A DNA stretch of 64,000 nt from Insolitispirillum peregrinum (GCF_042665255.1 NZ_JBHTCD010000021.1); one strand, 5' to 3'. Shown: positions 43,138-52,620, numbered from the stretch's first letter. Notes: generated by a model from the sequence alone, not told the origin. Program-made: numbers and translations.

Positions 43138-44583
43138 CTATTTCACCCCGCGAATGACGGAAATATCCAGATCACGGATCTTCTTGCGCAAGGTGTTCCG
43201 GTTCAGGCCCAACACCTGGGCGGCCTTGATCTGGTTGCCGCGTGTCGCATCCAGAGTCAGAGAAATCAGCGGACGTTCCAGTTCCCGCAGAATACGGTCA
43301 TACAGCCCGGCAGGCGGCAGCCCATCGGGATGGGCGGCAAAGTAGGTCCGCAGATGGCGTTCGATCATGTCCGACAGCCCCTCGTCGGGGTTGCCTTCGC
43401 TGATGGTGGGCGGCTCGACGGTCGCCAGCTCCATTTCGATCGCCTCGACCCCGACCACCTCATCGGCATGCAGGGCGGCCAGACGGCGGACCAGATTTTC
43501 CAGCTCGCGGATGTTGCCCGGCCAGCGGTGGCGCTTCATGCGCTCCATGGCGGCGGCATCGCAGGTCTTGTGCGGCAACCCTTCTTCGGCAGCGATGTTA
43601 AAGAAGTGCTGGACCAGTTCCGGAATGTCGTCGGCCCGCTCACGCAGGGGCGGCAGGCGGATCGGCACCACATTCAGGCGATAAAACAGGTCTTCGCGGA
43701 ACAGCCCTTGACGGATCAGCTGGGTCAGGTCGCGGTGAGTGGCCGCCACGATACGCACGTTGGCCCGAATCGGGGTCCGGCCGCCGACCGTGGTATACTC
43801 GCCTTCCTGCAGCACACGCAGCAGGCGGGTCTGCGCCTCGGGCGGCATGTCACCGATCTCGTCCAGAAACAGCGTCCCGCCTTCGGCCTGCTCGAAACGG
43901 CCCTGCGCCCGGGCTGTTGCCCCGGTAAAGGCACCCTTTTCGTGGCCGAACAGCTCGGACTCAATCAGTTCGCGCGGGATTGCCGCCATGTTGACCGCAA
44001 CGAACGGCCCGTTCCGCCGTTTGCCGTAGTTGTGCAGGGCGCGCGCCACCAGCTCTTTGCCGGTCCCGGACTCGCCGGTGATCATCACCGTCAGGTCGGT
44101 GTTCATCAGGCGTGCCAGCGTGCGATAGATTTCCTGCATCGCCGCCGAGCGACCGATCAACGGCAGACGGTCTTCGTCACCCTGCGCCTCGTGCGGAACG
44201 CCCAGGCTCGGCTTGGGCAGGGACAGTGCGCGGCGGACCACCGACACCAGTTCCTGCAAGTCAAACGGCTTGGGCAGGTACTCGAACGCACCGCGCTCGG
44301 TCGCCTTGACGGCGGTCAGCAGGGTGTTCTGTGCGCTCATCACAATGATGCGCAGTTCCGGGCGCAGCTTTTTGATGCGCGGGATCAGGTCCAGACCGTT
44401 TTCATCGGGCATCACCACATCGGTGATCACCAGATCGCCATCCCCATCCGACACCCAGCGCCACAGCGTTGCCGCATTGCCGGTGGTCCGCACGTCATAG
44501 CCTGCCCGCCCCAGCGCCTGAGTCAAAACAGTACGAACGCCGTGGTCGTCATCGGCCACCAAAATTGTCGGAGAGGTCGTCAT
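43138..44583 (-). CDS. ntrC: Nitrogen regulator NtrC
   Basis: 481 residues: receiver (Asp55 in LVITDVVMPDENG), AAA+ sigma-54 activator domain with Walker A GESGTGKE, intact GAFTGA loop (ELFGHEKGAFTGATARA), Walker B GTLFLDEIGDMP, and C-terminal Fis HTH (NQIKAAQVLGLNRNTLRKKI). Activates glnA, amtB and other sigma-54 genes when nitrogen is low. ntrB lies 90 bases upstream, ntrY directly downstream. Confidence 0.97.
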   Translation of the reverse strand: MTTSPTILVADDDHGVRTVLTQALGRAGYDVRTTGNAATLWRWVSDGDGDLVITDVVMPDENGLDLIPRIKKLRPELRIIVMSAQNTLLTAVKATERGAFEYLPKPFDLQELVSVVRRALSLPKPSLGVPHEAQGDEDRLPLIGRSAAMQEIYRTLARLMNTDLTVMITGESGTGKELVARALHNYGKRRNGPFVAVNMAAIPRELIESELFGHEKGAFTGATARAQGRFEQAEGGTLFLDEIGDMPPEAQTRLLRVLQEGEYTTVGGRTPIRANVRIVAATHRDLTQLIRQGLFREDLFYRLNVVPIRLPPLRERADDIPELVQHFFNIAAEEGLPHKTCDAAAMERMKRHRWPGNIRELENLVRRLAALHADEVVGVEAIEMELATVEPPTISEGNPDEGLSDMIERHLRTYFAAHPDGLPPAGLYDRILRELERPLISLTLDATRGNQIKAAQVLGLNRNTLRKKIRDLDISVIRGVK

Positions 44584-44673
44584 TGCAGGCTGAATCCTGA
44601 TCGGGGGAAACGGGAACGCTCAGTCAGTACACGAAAAGCGGCAGTACACAAAAAGCGCAGGGGAAAACAAGGG

Positions 44674-45798
44674 TCAGGCAAGATCCGGGGCAGGCTGGGA
44701 CTTGACAATCGGCAGCATGACCTTAAAGACCGTCCGCCGGGGCAGACTGTCAAATTCAATGATCCCGCCATGGTCATTGATGATCTTGGCCACCAGAGCC
44801 AGCCCCAGGCCGCTGCCTTTCGGCTTGGTGGTCACGAACGGGTCAAACAGGTTCTGACGGATATCCTCGGGGATGCCTTCACCATTATCCTGCACGCTGA
44901 CCACCAGCGGCAGGTGGATCATCGAGCTGGTGCCCGGCACCTGCACCCGCACTCCGTGCTGATAGGCGGTGCTGAGGACGATTTCGGCATTCTCCAGCGG
45001 ACAGGCTTCGGCGGCATTCTTCACCAGATTGAGGAACACCTGCACCAACTGGTCACGATTGCCCCATACTGGCGGTAGCGAAGGGTCGAAATGCTCGAAA
45101 AAGCGCACATGCTTGCCAAAGCCGTTTTCGGCCAGACGACGGACACGTTCGAGCACACTATGGATGTTGACCGCTTCCCGTTCCAGTGGCGGCTGCTCCG
45201 AGAAGACTTCCATCCGGTCAACCAGTTGCACGATCCGGTCGGTTTCGTCACGGATCAGGGTGGTCAGAACCCGGTCTTCCTCGCTGACCACCTGCTCCAG
45301 CAACTGGGCAGAGCCACGGATACCCGACAGCGGGTTCTTGATTTCGTGCGCCAGCAACTGGCTCATCGCCGTCACCGAGCGGGCGGCGCTGCGGTGGGCG
45401 AGCTGCTGACCGATGCGCATCGCCAGCGTATGCTCCAGAATGGACAGCAGTGCCCAGCCCGAGCGGTCCACCATCGGCGACACCTGCACGGTGACAGTCC
45501 GGGTTCCGGTACGCAGGGAATCAAGCGTTGCACCAAATTCCGACACCGGGCTGTGGTTGGCCAGCGACTGACGCACCAGTGCGCAAATGGTGCTGTCCTG
45601 CGGAATCAGGCTATCCAGCCGCTGCCCGCACATGTGCAGGGCACTCAGCTCGAACAGTTGCTCGCCCGCCAGATTGACATAGCGGATGACCCCATCCAGA
45701 TCGATGGCAAAGACCGCCGTCGGCAACGTCCCGAGAACGGCTTGCAGGTCAGGCTTCAGGGCCTCGGTGAGGTTTTTGCGTGTTGAACGTCCGAACAT
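44674..45798 (-). CDS. ntrB: Nitrogen sensor kinase NtrB
   Basis: 374 residues, soluble. PAS domain (~15-120; TAVFAIDLDGVIRYVN), HisKA with His151 in LLAHEIKNPLSGIRG, HATPase_c (NLVKNAAEACPLE, VQDNGEGIPEDI, GSGLGLALVAKIINDHGG). Kinase/phosphatase of NtrC, controlled by PII. Its ATG overlaps the dusB stop by one base (TGATG), so translation is probably coupled. Confidence 0.97.
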   Translation of the reverse strand: MFGRSTRKNLTEALKPDLQAVLGTLPTAVFAIDLDGVIRYVNLAGEQLFELSALHMCGQRLDSLIPQDSTICALVRQSLANHSPVSEFGATLDSLRTGTRTVTVQVSPMVDRSGWALLSILEHTLAMRIGQQLAHRSAARSVTAMSQLLAHEIKNPLSGIRGSAQLLEQVVSEEDRVLTTLIRDETDRIVQLVDRMEVFSEQPPLEREAVNIHSVLERVRRLAENGFGKHVRFFEHFDPSLPPVWGNRDQLVQVFLNLVKNAAEACPLENAEIVLSTAYQHGVRVQVPGTSSMIHLPLVVSVQDNGEGIPEDIRQNLFDPFVTTKPKGSGLGLALVAKIINDHGGIIEFDSLPRRTVFKVMLPIVKSQPAPDLA

Positions 45799-46784
45799 CA
45801 GGCTGCTAACCGTTCCTGCTGGAGAAGGAAAAAATCGCCAAGAGCAGCCCGCGCAGCGGCGGGTTCCTCCAGCGCATTAAAGGCTTCACGGAACGCATTG
45901 GCGCCCGTCAAGCCATGAACCGACCAGGCGACATGCTTGCGAGCCACCCGCAGGCCCTTGTAAGACCCATAGTGCTCCAGCAGGCTGTCGAAATGCTCCT
46001 GTACCACCGCCGCCCGCTCTGCCAGCGGCGGGTCTTCCGGCTGTTCCCCGCTGGCAAGGAAGCGGGCGATCTGCCCCAGAAGCCACGGTCGTCCCTGACT
46101 GCCACGCCCGACCATCACCCCGTCAGCGCCAGAGGCCTGCAAGGCTGTCGCAGCCGCCGCACAACTGTCAATATCACCATTGACCACCAGCGGCAGCGAC
46201 ATCGCCTCGCGGACGGCCCGCACCGCCGACCAGTCGGCGGTGCCGGTATACATCTGGCAGCGGGTCCGACCATGGACGGTCACCATCGCCATCCCGCTTT
46301 GCTCGGCAATCCGCGCCAAAGCCGGAGCGTTCAGGGCGTCATCATCCCAGCCGAGCCGCATTTTAACCGTCACCGGCACCGAAACCGCTTTGGCGACCGA
46401 TTCCATGATCTGCCCGGCCAGACGCTCGTCGCGCATCAGGGCCGACCCGGCAAAGCCCTTGACCACCTTTTTCACCGGGCAGCCCATGTTGATGTCAATC
46501 AGCGCCGCGCCGCGATCGACGTTGATGCGGGCGGCTTCGGCCATCACCCACGGCTCGTTGCCTGCCAGTTGCACCGCCATCGGGAATTCTTCCTCGCACG
46601 GCGTGGACATCCGCAAGGTATCATGGTGAGCCCGAACCATCTGGGAACTGGCGATCATTTCGGAATAGACCAGCCCGGCGCCATAGCGTTTCACCAGGCG
46701 ACGAAACGGGATGTCGGTGACTCCGGACATAGGAGCCAGCAACACCGGGTTTTCAATGGTCAGGGATCCAATTGCTAACGACAT
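45798..46784 (-). CDS. dusB: tRNA-dihydrouridine synthase (NifR3/DusB)
   Basis: 328 residues, FMN-dependent TIM barrel that reduces uridine in the tRNA D-loop. Signatures: NPVLLAPMSGVTDIPFR, INMGCPVKKVVKGFAGSAL (catalytic Cys), VKMRLGWDD, VHGRTRCQMYTG, VVNGDIDS, GVMVGRGSQGRPWLL. First gene of the dusB-ntrB-ntrC operon, the original nifR3-ntrBC arrangement. Confidence 0.96.
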   Translation of the reverse strand: MSLAIGSLTIENPVLLAPMSGVTDIPFRRLVKRYGAGLVYSEMIASSQMVRAHHDTLRMSTPCEEEFPMAVQLAGNEPWVMAEAARINVDRGAALIDINMGCPVKKVVKGFAGSALMRDERLAGQIMESVAKAVSVPVTVKMRLGWDDDALNAPALARIAEQSGMAMVTVHGRTRCQMYTGTADWSAVRAVREAMSLPLVVNGDIDSCAAAATALQASGADGVMVGRGSQGRPWLLGQIARFLASGEQPEDPPLAERAAVVQEHFDSLLEHYGSYKGLRVARKHVAWSVHGLTGANAFREAFNALEEPAAARAALGDFFLLQQERLAA

Positions 46785-46871
46785 GATCTCACAGATAAAA
46801 GGCGCGCCCCATCGCCGGGCACGCCTGCATAATAATTAGGCAACGACAGGAAAATCAAATAGAAATATCGC

Positions 46872-47684
46872 CTAGCTGATAAGCACATCTGTAACGAATT
46901 TCACGCCGGGGTATGCCAGCGTCAGCAACAGCCACGCCACCAGGATCAACCGGGCGGCAATTCTGCCCCGCATACCAACGAAACGATGGGCGGCCAACAG
47001 CAAGCCAATCAGGAAAAAGGCCAGCAAAGACAACAGGGTCTTGTGATCGAGGGTCAACAGGCGCCCCCGTTCGAACCATTCGACCGCCATCCCTGACCCC
47101 AGCCCGATCGCCAGCACCGCCTCGCCGGCCATCAGCAATCTGGTCGACAACCGCTCGGCATCGGCCATCGCCGGCAACTGGACCGTCAGGCGGGTGCGCC
47201 GTTTTTGCTTCAGGGCACGCTCTTGCAGGAACGACGCCAGCGCCGCCACCGCTGCCAGCGTCAGCAGGGCATAGGTTCCCACCCCGACCAGAATATGCAG
47301 TCCCAGCCAGCCCGACGGCAGCGTCCCCGGCAAGGCATGCCCCTGCGCCTGCTGCCAGACGGTTGCCATCACCGCCATCAGCACCACATAGGGCATCAGC
47401 AACGGCAACAGCCGCCACATGTGCGCCAACAGCACCGAAGCGGCACCAAAGGTGAAAATGATGGCGGTCAGCGTCACCCACAGAGTCGGAGCAAATCCGG
47501 TCACCCAGTGCCCCCAGACCAGCGCCAGCGCCAGCAGGGCCGGACCGATAAATGCCAATCCACCCGCAGCCCAAAAGGCATGATCGCGGGCAGGCACGGG
47601 CCGGACCACCAGCAGGGCTGCGGGCAGCAGGCAGAGCAACGCCGTCAGGCTATGGAGGAGTCCTGGTAACATGGCGCTGATCAT
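46872..47684 (-). CDS. ypjD: CcsA/YpjD-like integral membrane protein
   Basis: 270 residues (ATG 47684, MISAMLPGLLHSL; ATG 47672 possible). About eight membrane helices. The segment GWLGLHILVGVGTYALLTLAAVAA, with a conserved His in a helix, and the loop LQERALKQKR are typical of the YpjD branch of the cytochrome c assembly/CcsA family; a second His occurs in TLDHKTLLSLLAF. Function of YpjD proteins is poorly known (heme or metal handling suggested). Divergent from ispDF. An open frame extends upstream over the ispDF start, but it is antisense and not used. Confidence 0.78.
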   Translation of the reverse strand: MISAMLPGLLHSLTALLCLLPAALLVVRPVPARDHAFWAAGGLAFIGPALLALALVWGHWVTGFAPTLWVTLTAIIFTFGAASVLLAHMWRLLPLLMPYVVLMAVMATVWQQAQGHALPGTLPSGWLGLHILVGVGTYALLTLAAVAALASFLQERALKQKRRTRLTVQLPAMADAERLSTRLLMAGEAVLAIGLGSGMAVEWFERGRLLTLDHKTLLSLLAFFLIGLLLAAHRFVGMRGRIAARLILVAWLLLTLAYPGVKFVTDVLIS

Positions 47685-47831
47685 AGCCAGTTGGCGGGTA
47701 AAGACAATGCTGCCCTGCATGATGATCGTCATTTCTGGCGGGGTCGGGCCATTTTCCAGAAAGCGATTCCCTTTGTCGCCGGATCGCTTTACGCTCGCGC
47801 CCCCATCATCAGCATCCGGGCCCGAGCACCC

Positions 47832-48995
47832 ATGAAGGTTGCCATCCTCGTTGTTGCTGCCGGGCGGGGAAGCCGCTTTGGCGGCCCTTTGCCCAAGCAG
47901 TACCAGCCCCTGCAAGGCCGTCCTGTCCTGCGCCACTGCCTCGCCACCTTTGCCGCCCACCCCGGCGTGGCGGCCATCCGGGTGGTGATCCACCCCGATG
48001 ATCGCACCCTGTACGATCAGGCTGCCGCTGGTTTGACCTTGCTCGATCCGGTGGCGGGGGGGGCCGAGCGTCAGGACAGCGTGCGTCTGGGACTGGAAAG
48101 CCTCGACGGCATGGGCTTTGATGTGGTGCTGATCCATGACGCCGCCCGCCCGGCGATCAGTCGGGCAGTGATTGACCGCGTCTTGCAGCCCCTGCACGAT
48201 GGTACCGCCGATGCGGTCCTGCCCGGCCTGCCGGTTGCCGACACCATCAAACGGGTGAGCGCCGACGGCCTGGTCGAAGCCACCGTGGCGCGCGCTGGCC
48301 TGTGGCGGGCCCAGACCCCACAGGGTTTCCGTTTTGTTCCCTTACTGGCCGCCCACCGGGCCGCTATCGGACTGGCGTTGACCGATGATGCCGCCGTGGC
48401 CGAACATGCCGGATTGCGGGTGCGGATGGTGGAGGGGGATGGTGACAACGGCAAAATCACCCTGCCCGCCGACCTGCTGTCAACCGATGCCGCCCCGGTG
48501 CAGTGGGAAACCCGCACTGGACAGGGCTTTGACGTCCATGCCTTTGCCGAAGGCGATCATGTAACCCTGTGCGGCGTCAACATCCCGCACAGCCACCGCC
48601 TGTCGGGGCATTCCGATGCCGACGTGGCGATGCATGCCCTGACCGATGCCATCTATGGCACCATTGCAGCCGGAGACATCGGCCATCACTTCCCGCCGTC
48701 GCAAAGCCGCTGGAAAGGTTGTGATTCTGCGGTCTTCCTGCGCCATGCCCATGACCTGCTGCGCGCTGCCGGGGGCCGATTGCGCCATGTGGACCTGACC
48801 ATCATCTGCGAAGCGCCAAAGATCGGCCCGCACCGATTGGCGATGACTGCCCGGCTGGCGGAGATTCTCGGCCTGCCCGCTCACCGGATCAGCGTCAAGG
48901 CCACCACCACCGAACAGCTCGGCTTCACTGGCCGTCGCGAAGGCATTGCCACCCAGGCCATGGTGACCGTGCAGCTTCCCGATGATGGATCATGA
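47832..48995 (+). CDS. ispDF: Bifunctional IspD/IspF enzyme of the MEP pathway
   Basis: 387 residues from ATG 47832. N-terminal IspD (CDP-ME synthase): ILVVAAGRGSRFGG, IHDAARPAIS. Linker near residue 225, then IspF (MEcPP synthase): GFDVHAFAEGDHVTLCG (Asp/His zinc ligands), SGHSDADVAMHALTDAIYG, GDIGHHFPPS, KATTTEQLGFTGRREGIA. Fused ispDF is common in alphaproteobacteria. The IspE step between them lies elsewhere. Its last 6 bases overlap the convergent tag gene. Confidence 0.96.
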   Translation: MKVAILVVAAGRGSRFGGPLPKQYQPLQGRPVLRHCLATFAAHPGVAAIRVVIHPDDRTLYDQAAAGLTLLDPVAGGAERQDSVRLGLESLDGMGFDVVLIHDAARPAISRAVIDRVLQPLHDGTADAVLPGLPVADTIKRVSADGLVEATVARAGLWRAQTPQGFRFVPLLAAHRAAIGLALTDDAAVAEHAGLRVRMVEGDGDNGKITLPADLLSTDAAPVQWETRTGQGFDVHAFAEGDHVTLCGVNIPHSHRLSGHSDADVAMHALTDAIYGTIAAGDIGHHFPPSQSRWKGCDSAVFLRHAHDLLRAAGGRLRHVDLTIICEAPKIGPHRLAMTARLAEILGLPAHRISVKATTTEQLGFTGRREGIATQAMVTVQLPDDGS

Positions 48996-49562
48996 CGCAT
49001 AGATAAACCCCTGTGCCGCCGCCTGCTGATGTGGAACATCCGTTCGGCAGGCCAGCACCTGACCAACCGGGCAGTCTTCGGCATGACTGCCCGGCAGATA
49101 GCCGGTGGACATCAGTAATTCATTGACCACTTCCGGCCCGGTAAAGCGAAAGGTCTTGCGGAACAGCTTGACCCACTCGGCCTTTTGCAGCGGATGATGC
49201 GCCGCCAGCCAAGTGGCAAAACTGCCAGAGGCTGCCTGCAGCGCCTGTACCACCTGCGCATTGTGAACGATGGCGGCGACTTTCAGGCGGTTGCGGATGA
49301 TCCGGGCATCTTCCAGCAACGCCTGTTGGCGTTCGGCGTCATAGGCCGCCACCGTTGCCACATCAAAACCCTCGAACGCCGCCACGATTCCCGGGCGGCG
49401 CTTGAGGATCAGTTCCCACGACAGCCCGGCCTGAAAAATTTCCAGACACAGACGTTCAAACAGGGCGTTGTCATCGTGTAACGGCACGCCGTACTCATTG
49501 GCGTGGTAGTCATGATGAACCGGATGCCCCGGTGCCAGCGAGCAATACCAGCTCATCGCCAA
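48990..49562 (-). CDS. tag: DNA-3-methyladenine glycosylase I
   Basis: 190 residues, HhH-type base-excision glycosylase that removes 3-methyladenine. The Tag-specific zinc site is complete: Cys7, His20, His160 and Cys164, with spacings equal to E. coli Tag. The catalytic pocket Glu41 and Trp49 lie in CLEIFQAGLSWELIL. Normal length. Convergent with ispDF (6-base overlap) and 23 bases downstream of bdhA's stop region on the same strand. Confidence 0.93.
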   Translation of the reverse strand: MAMSWYCSLAPGHPVHHDYHANEYGVPLHDDNALFERLCLEIFQAGLSWELILKRRPGIVAAFEGFDVATVAAYDAERQQALLEDARIIRNRLKVAAIVHNAQVVQALQAASGSFATWLAAHHPLQKAEWVKLFRKTFRFTGPEVVNELLMSTGYLPGSHAEDCPVGQVLACRTDVPHQQAAAQGFIYAS

Positions 49563-49585
49563 AACCTCCTGTTACTGGCCCCTCG

Positions 49586-50368
49586 TTATTGGGCCGTCCA
49601 GCCACCATCAACCGGCAACGCTGTTCCGGTAATGTTCTGGGCCGCCGGAGAACACAGGAACACCGCCAGCGCCCCGATGTCTTCGGGCGAGGCAAACCGC
49701 TTCGACGGCTGCTTTTCGCCCAGCAGGTCCTTGGCACCTTCTTCGTTCGGCACCCCCAACGCCTGCGCGCGGGCTTCGATCTGCGCCTGCACCAGCGGAG
49801 TATTGACCCAGCCCGGACAGATGGCGTTGCAGGTAATGCCGCCCTCGGCATTTTCCAGCGCAATCACCTTGGTCATGCCGACCACGCCGTGTTTCGCCGC
49901 CACATAGGCGATCTTGTTGATCGACGCCACCAGCCCATGCACCGAGGCGGTATTGATGATCCGCCCCCAGCCGCGCTGCTTCATGCCGGGCAGCAACAGG
50001 CGGGTGGTGTGGAAATACGAGGTCAGGTTGATCGCCAAAATGCTGTCCCACTTTTCCGGCGGAAAGCTCTCGGTCGGCGACACATGCTGAATCCCGGCGT
50101 TGTTCACCAGAATGTCCACCCCACCCAATGCCTGCTCGGCGGCACTGACCAACGCGCTACAGCCCTCGGCGGTAGAGATATCCGAACCATCATGGAAGAC
50201 CGGGACGGAAAACTCCTCGGTCATTGCCTCGCGTTCGGCGTTGATCACCGCCGGATCACCCAGCCCGTGAATCATCACCTGACAGCCCTGCCCGGCCAGC
50301 GCACGGGCAATTCCCAGACCAATCCCGCTGGTCGAGCCGGTGACCAGAGCGGTTTTTCCCTTCAGCAT
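49586..50368 (-). CDS. bdhA: D-3-hydroxybutyrate dehydrogenase
   Basis: 260 residues (ATG 50368, GGGAGG upstream). Classical short-chain dehydrogenase: TGSTSGIGLGIA (NAD-binding), NNAGIQHVSP, catalytic Ser in NTASVHGLVAS, YVAAK (Tyr-x-x-x-Lys), NAICPGWVNTPLV, C-terminal VDGGWTAQ. The NNAGIQHV and SVHGLVASINKIAYVAAKHG stretches are typical of 3-hydroxybutyrate dehydrogenase. Links polyhydroxybutyrate breakdown to acetoacetate. DUF1192 gene lies upstream on the same strand. Confidence 0.92.
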   Translation of the reverse strand: MLKGKTALVTGSTSGIGLGIARALAGQGCQVMIHGLGDPAVINAEREAMTEEFSVPVFHDGSDISTAEGCSALVSAAEQALGGVDILVNNAGIQHVSPTESFPPEKWDSILAINLTSYFHTTRLLLPGMKQRGWGRIINTASVHGLVASINKIAYVAAKHGVVGMTKVIALENAEGGITCNAICPGWVNTPLVQAQIEARAQALGVPNEEGAKDLLGEKQPSKRFASPEDIGALAVFLCSPAAQNITGTALPVDGGWTAQ

Positions 50369-50411
50369 GGCATACGCCTCCCTTGTTTGATTTACACCAA
50401 CCCTTGCCGGG

Positions 50412-50597
50412 TCAGCGAGCCTTGAAAAAGCGTTCCGCCGCAGTCCTCGCCCCGTCCTTGGCAGCGATGGCGGCCCGCGCCCGCAGGATTTCCTGCTCCA
50501 GAGAGCTGATATAGTCCTGCAAGGCCTCCACACTCATCATTTCGAAGTCTGGGGCCGCCAGCGGGCGGGGGCGCGGGTCCAGCTCGTCAGTGTCCAT
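50412..50597 (-). CDS. DUF1192 small protein
   Basis: 61 residues from ATG 50597 with GAGGA upstream. Acidic/proline N-terminus (DELDPRPRPLAAPDFEMMSVEALQDYI), then a helix SSLEQEILRARAAIAAKDGARTAAE with coiled-coil character and basic end FFKAR. This matches the alphaproteobacterial DUF1192 family, which often sits divergent from a quinone oxidoreductase and DUF1013, as here. Function unknown. Confidence 0.8.
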   Translation of the reverse strand: MDTDELDPRPRPLAAPDFEMMSVEALQDYISSLEQEILRARAAIAAKDGARTAAERFFKAR

Positions 50598-50747
50598 AAC
50601 CGAATCCTCATGAAGGGGCCGACGACAGAGGTTGTCGTTGCCAATGATCGTGATAGGGTAACGCGCCACCCCTTTGGCACGTCAAGCTGACAATCGCATA
50701 CCAGCCACAGGCAATAGCCGGGTTATCGGGATATAAGGAGCCGCCCC

Positions 50748-51737
50748 ATGTCCGCCAGCATGAACTGCATCGAAATGACCGGCCCCGGCGGCCCCGAGGT
50801 TCTGGTGAGTGCCCAGCGCCCACGCCCCGAGCCCAAAGCCGGTGAAGTGCTGATTCAGGTGGCCGCAGCCGGTGTCAACCGCCCCGATTGCCTGCAACGG
50901 CTGGGCCTGTACCCGGCTCCGGCAGATGCCTCGGACCTGCTGGGGCTGGAAGCCGCCGGGATTGTCGCTGCCGTCGGCCCCGGTGTCACCACCCTGAAAG
51001 AGGGAGACGCCGTTTGCGCCCTGCTGCACGGCGGCGGCTATGCCAGCCATGTGACCGCCCACGCCGACCACTGCCTGCCGGTGCCCAAGGGCTTTTCGAT
51101 GGTTCAGGCCGCCGCCCTGCCGGAAACCTTTTTTACCGTCTGGCATAACGTGTTCCAGCGCGGTGCCCTGAAAGCCGGGGAAAGCCTGCTGATCCATGGC
51201 GGTAGCTCGGGCATCGGCACCACCGCCATCCAGCTTGCCAAGGCCTTTGGCGCAACCGTGTTTACCACCGCCGGATCGGCGGACAAGTGCGCCGCCTGTC
51301 AGGAGCTGGGCGCCGACCGGGCCATCAATTACCGCGAAGAAGATTTCGTCGAGGTGATCAAGGCCAGCCCGTCCAGGGGCGTTGACGTGATCCTCGATAT
51401 GGTTGGCGGCGACTATCTGCCCAAGGCGGTCAAGGTCCTGCGTCCCGACGGGCGGCATGTGTCGATTGCCTTCCTGCAAGGGTCGAAAGTGCAGATGGAT
51501 TTCATGGCGGTGATGCTGAAACGCCTGACCTTCACCGGCTCGACCCTGCGGTCGCAGACTGTTGCCTTCAAGAGCGCCGTTGCCAGCGCCCTGCGGGATC
51601 AGGTGTGGCCGTTGCTCGATCAGGGGAAAATCGCTCCGGTGATTCACCAGACGTTCCCGCTGGCCCATGCCGCCGAAGCCCATCGCCTGATGGAAAGCTC
51701 GGGCCACATCGGAAAATTGGTCCTGACAGTGGATTAG
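50748..51737 (+). CDS. NAD(P)H quinone oxidoreductase (PIG3-like, MDR family)
   Basis: 329 residues, zinc-free medium-chain dehydrogenase/reductase. N-terminal GroES-like domain (GEVLIQVAAAGVNRPDCLQRLGLYP) and Rossmann domain (LLIHGGSSGIGTTAIQLAKAFGA). The segment ALPETFFTVWHNVFQRGAL is diagnostic for the TP53I3/PIG3-type quinone oxidoreductases. It probably reduces quinones or other reactive carbonyls with NADPH. Followed by the trcR gene 160 bases on. Confidence 0.9.
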   Translation: MSASMNCIEMTGPGGPEVLVSAQRPRPEPKAGEVLIQVAAAGVNRPDCLQRLGLYPAPADASDLLGLEAAGIVAAVGPGVTTLKEGDAVCALLHGGGYASHVTAHADHCLPVPKGFSMVQAAALPETFFTVWHNVFQRGALKAGESLLIHGGSSGIGTTAIQLAKAFGATVFTTAGSADKCAACQELGADRAINYREEDFVEVIKASPSRGVDVILDMVGGDYLPKAVKVLRPDGRHVSIAFLQGSKVQMDFMAVMLKRLTFTGSTLRSQTVAFKSAVASALRDQVWPLLDQGKIAPVIHQTFPLAHAAEAHRLMESSGHIGKLVLTVD

Positions 51738-51778
51738 GGGTGGTGAACGTCCGCCGTTATGGTGATAATCCTGGTAGC

Positions 51779-51809
51779 TGGTGACCCTGCCCCCGTGTGG
51801 GGGTCACCA
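51779..51809 (+). terminator. Hairpin between qor and trcR
   Basis: TGGTGACCC (51779-51787) pairs with GGGTCACCA (51801-51809); an inner CCCC/GGGG extends it. No T tail, so it may be a processing or weak termination site. Confidence 0.4.
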
Positions 51810-51898
51810 CCATATCGCCCCTTGTACGGGCGGGCAAATTCCACTAAAGGAACGGTTTGCTCGTCCGAAGTCCAAGAACAATCCGAAAGGGAATAACC

Positions 51899-52555
51899 AT
51901 GGCGCTGCCTCTGATGCCGAAGGCAACGGCCGTTTGGCTGGTGGAAAATACCGCTCTGAGCTTTGAGCAGATCGCTGAATTCTGCGGGATGCACGAGCTG
52001 GAAGTGCAAGCCATCGCTGACGGTGAAGTCGCGGCCGGTATCGTGGGTCAGGACCCGCTCGCCAATGGCCAGCTGACACGCGCAGAGATCGAACGCTGCG
52101 AAAAGAACGAGAATGCCAAGCTGAAGCTGAGCATCAGCGACATTCCCCGTCCGCAGCAGCGGGCCAAAGGCGCGCGCTATACCCCCGTTTCCAAGCGGCA
52201 TGACCGTCCCGATGCCATCGCCTGGCTGCTGAAGCATCACCCCGAACTGAGCGATGCCCAGCTGTCCAAGCTGATCGGCACCACCAAGCCGACCATCGGC
52301 GCCGTGCGCGACAAGTCCCACTGGAACGCGACCAACATCAAGCCGCGCAACCCGGTGACCCTGGGCCTGTGCACCGAAGCCGACCTCGAAAAGGAAATCG
52401 CCCTGGCGCCGCGTCGTCCGGGCGTGGTCCAGCCGGTGGTGGATTACGGTTCGGACGTCGAGGAAGAAGAAGAACCCCGGCAGGAGCCGCTGGTTCCCAG
52501 CTTCCTGGCCGATGCCATGACGCGCCGCCCGCATGGTGGCGGGGACCGTTCCTGA
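51899..52555 (+). CDS. trcR: Cell-cycle transcriptional regulator TrcR (DUF1013)
   Basis: 218 residues from ATG 51899 (AGGGAA upstream). DUF1013 signatures: MALPLMPKATAVWLVENTALSFEQIAEFCGMHELEVQAIADGEVA, which resembles a helix-turn-helix, then DPLANGQLTRAEIERCE and AIAWLLKHHPELSDAQLSKLIGTTKPTIGAVRDKSHWN, a second HTH-like unit. In Caulobacter the protein is named TrcR and is linked to RNA polymerase and cell-cycle transcription. The C-terminal 40 residues are acidic and disordered. A strong terminator follows immediately. Confidence 0.9.
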   Translation: MALPLMPKATAVWLVENTALSFEQIAEFCGMHELEVQAIADGEVAAGIVGQDPLANGQLTRAEIERCEKNENAKLKLSISDIPRPQQRAKGARYTPVSKRHDRPDAIAWLLKHHPELSDAQLSKLIGTTKPTIGAVRDKSHWNATNIKPRNPVTLGLCTEADLEKEIALAPRRPGVVQPVVDYGSDVEEEEEPRQEPLVPSFLADAMTRRPHGGGDRS

Positions 52556-52580
52556 TACAGCGGTACGCAAATAGCGATAC

Positions 52581-52613
52581 AAACAGGGCCAGCAATGGCC
52601 CTGTTTGCTTTTA
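52581..52613 (+). terminator. Terminator of trcR
   Basis: AAACAGGGCC (52581-52590) pairs perfectly with GGCCCTGTTT (52597-52606), followed by GCTTTT. Confidence 0.85.
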
Positions 52614-52620
52614 AGGAAAC

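Noticed and set aside
47685..48197. A long N-terminal extension of ypjD
   Set aside because: It runs antisense over the IspD start and encodes no hydrophobic segments; the first membrane helix begins just after ATG 47684.
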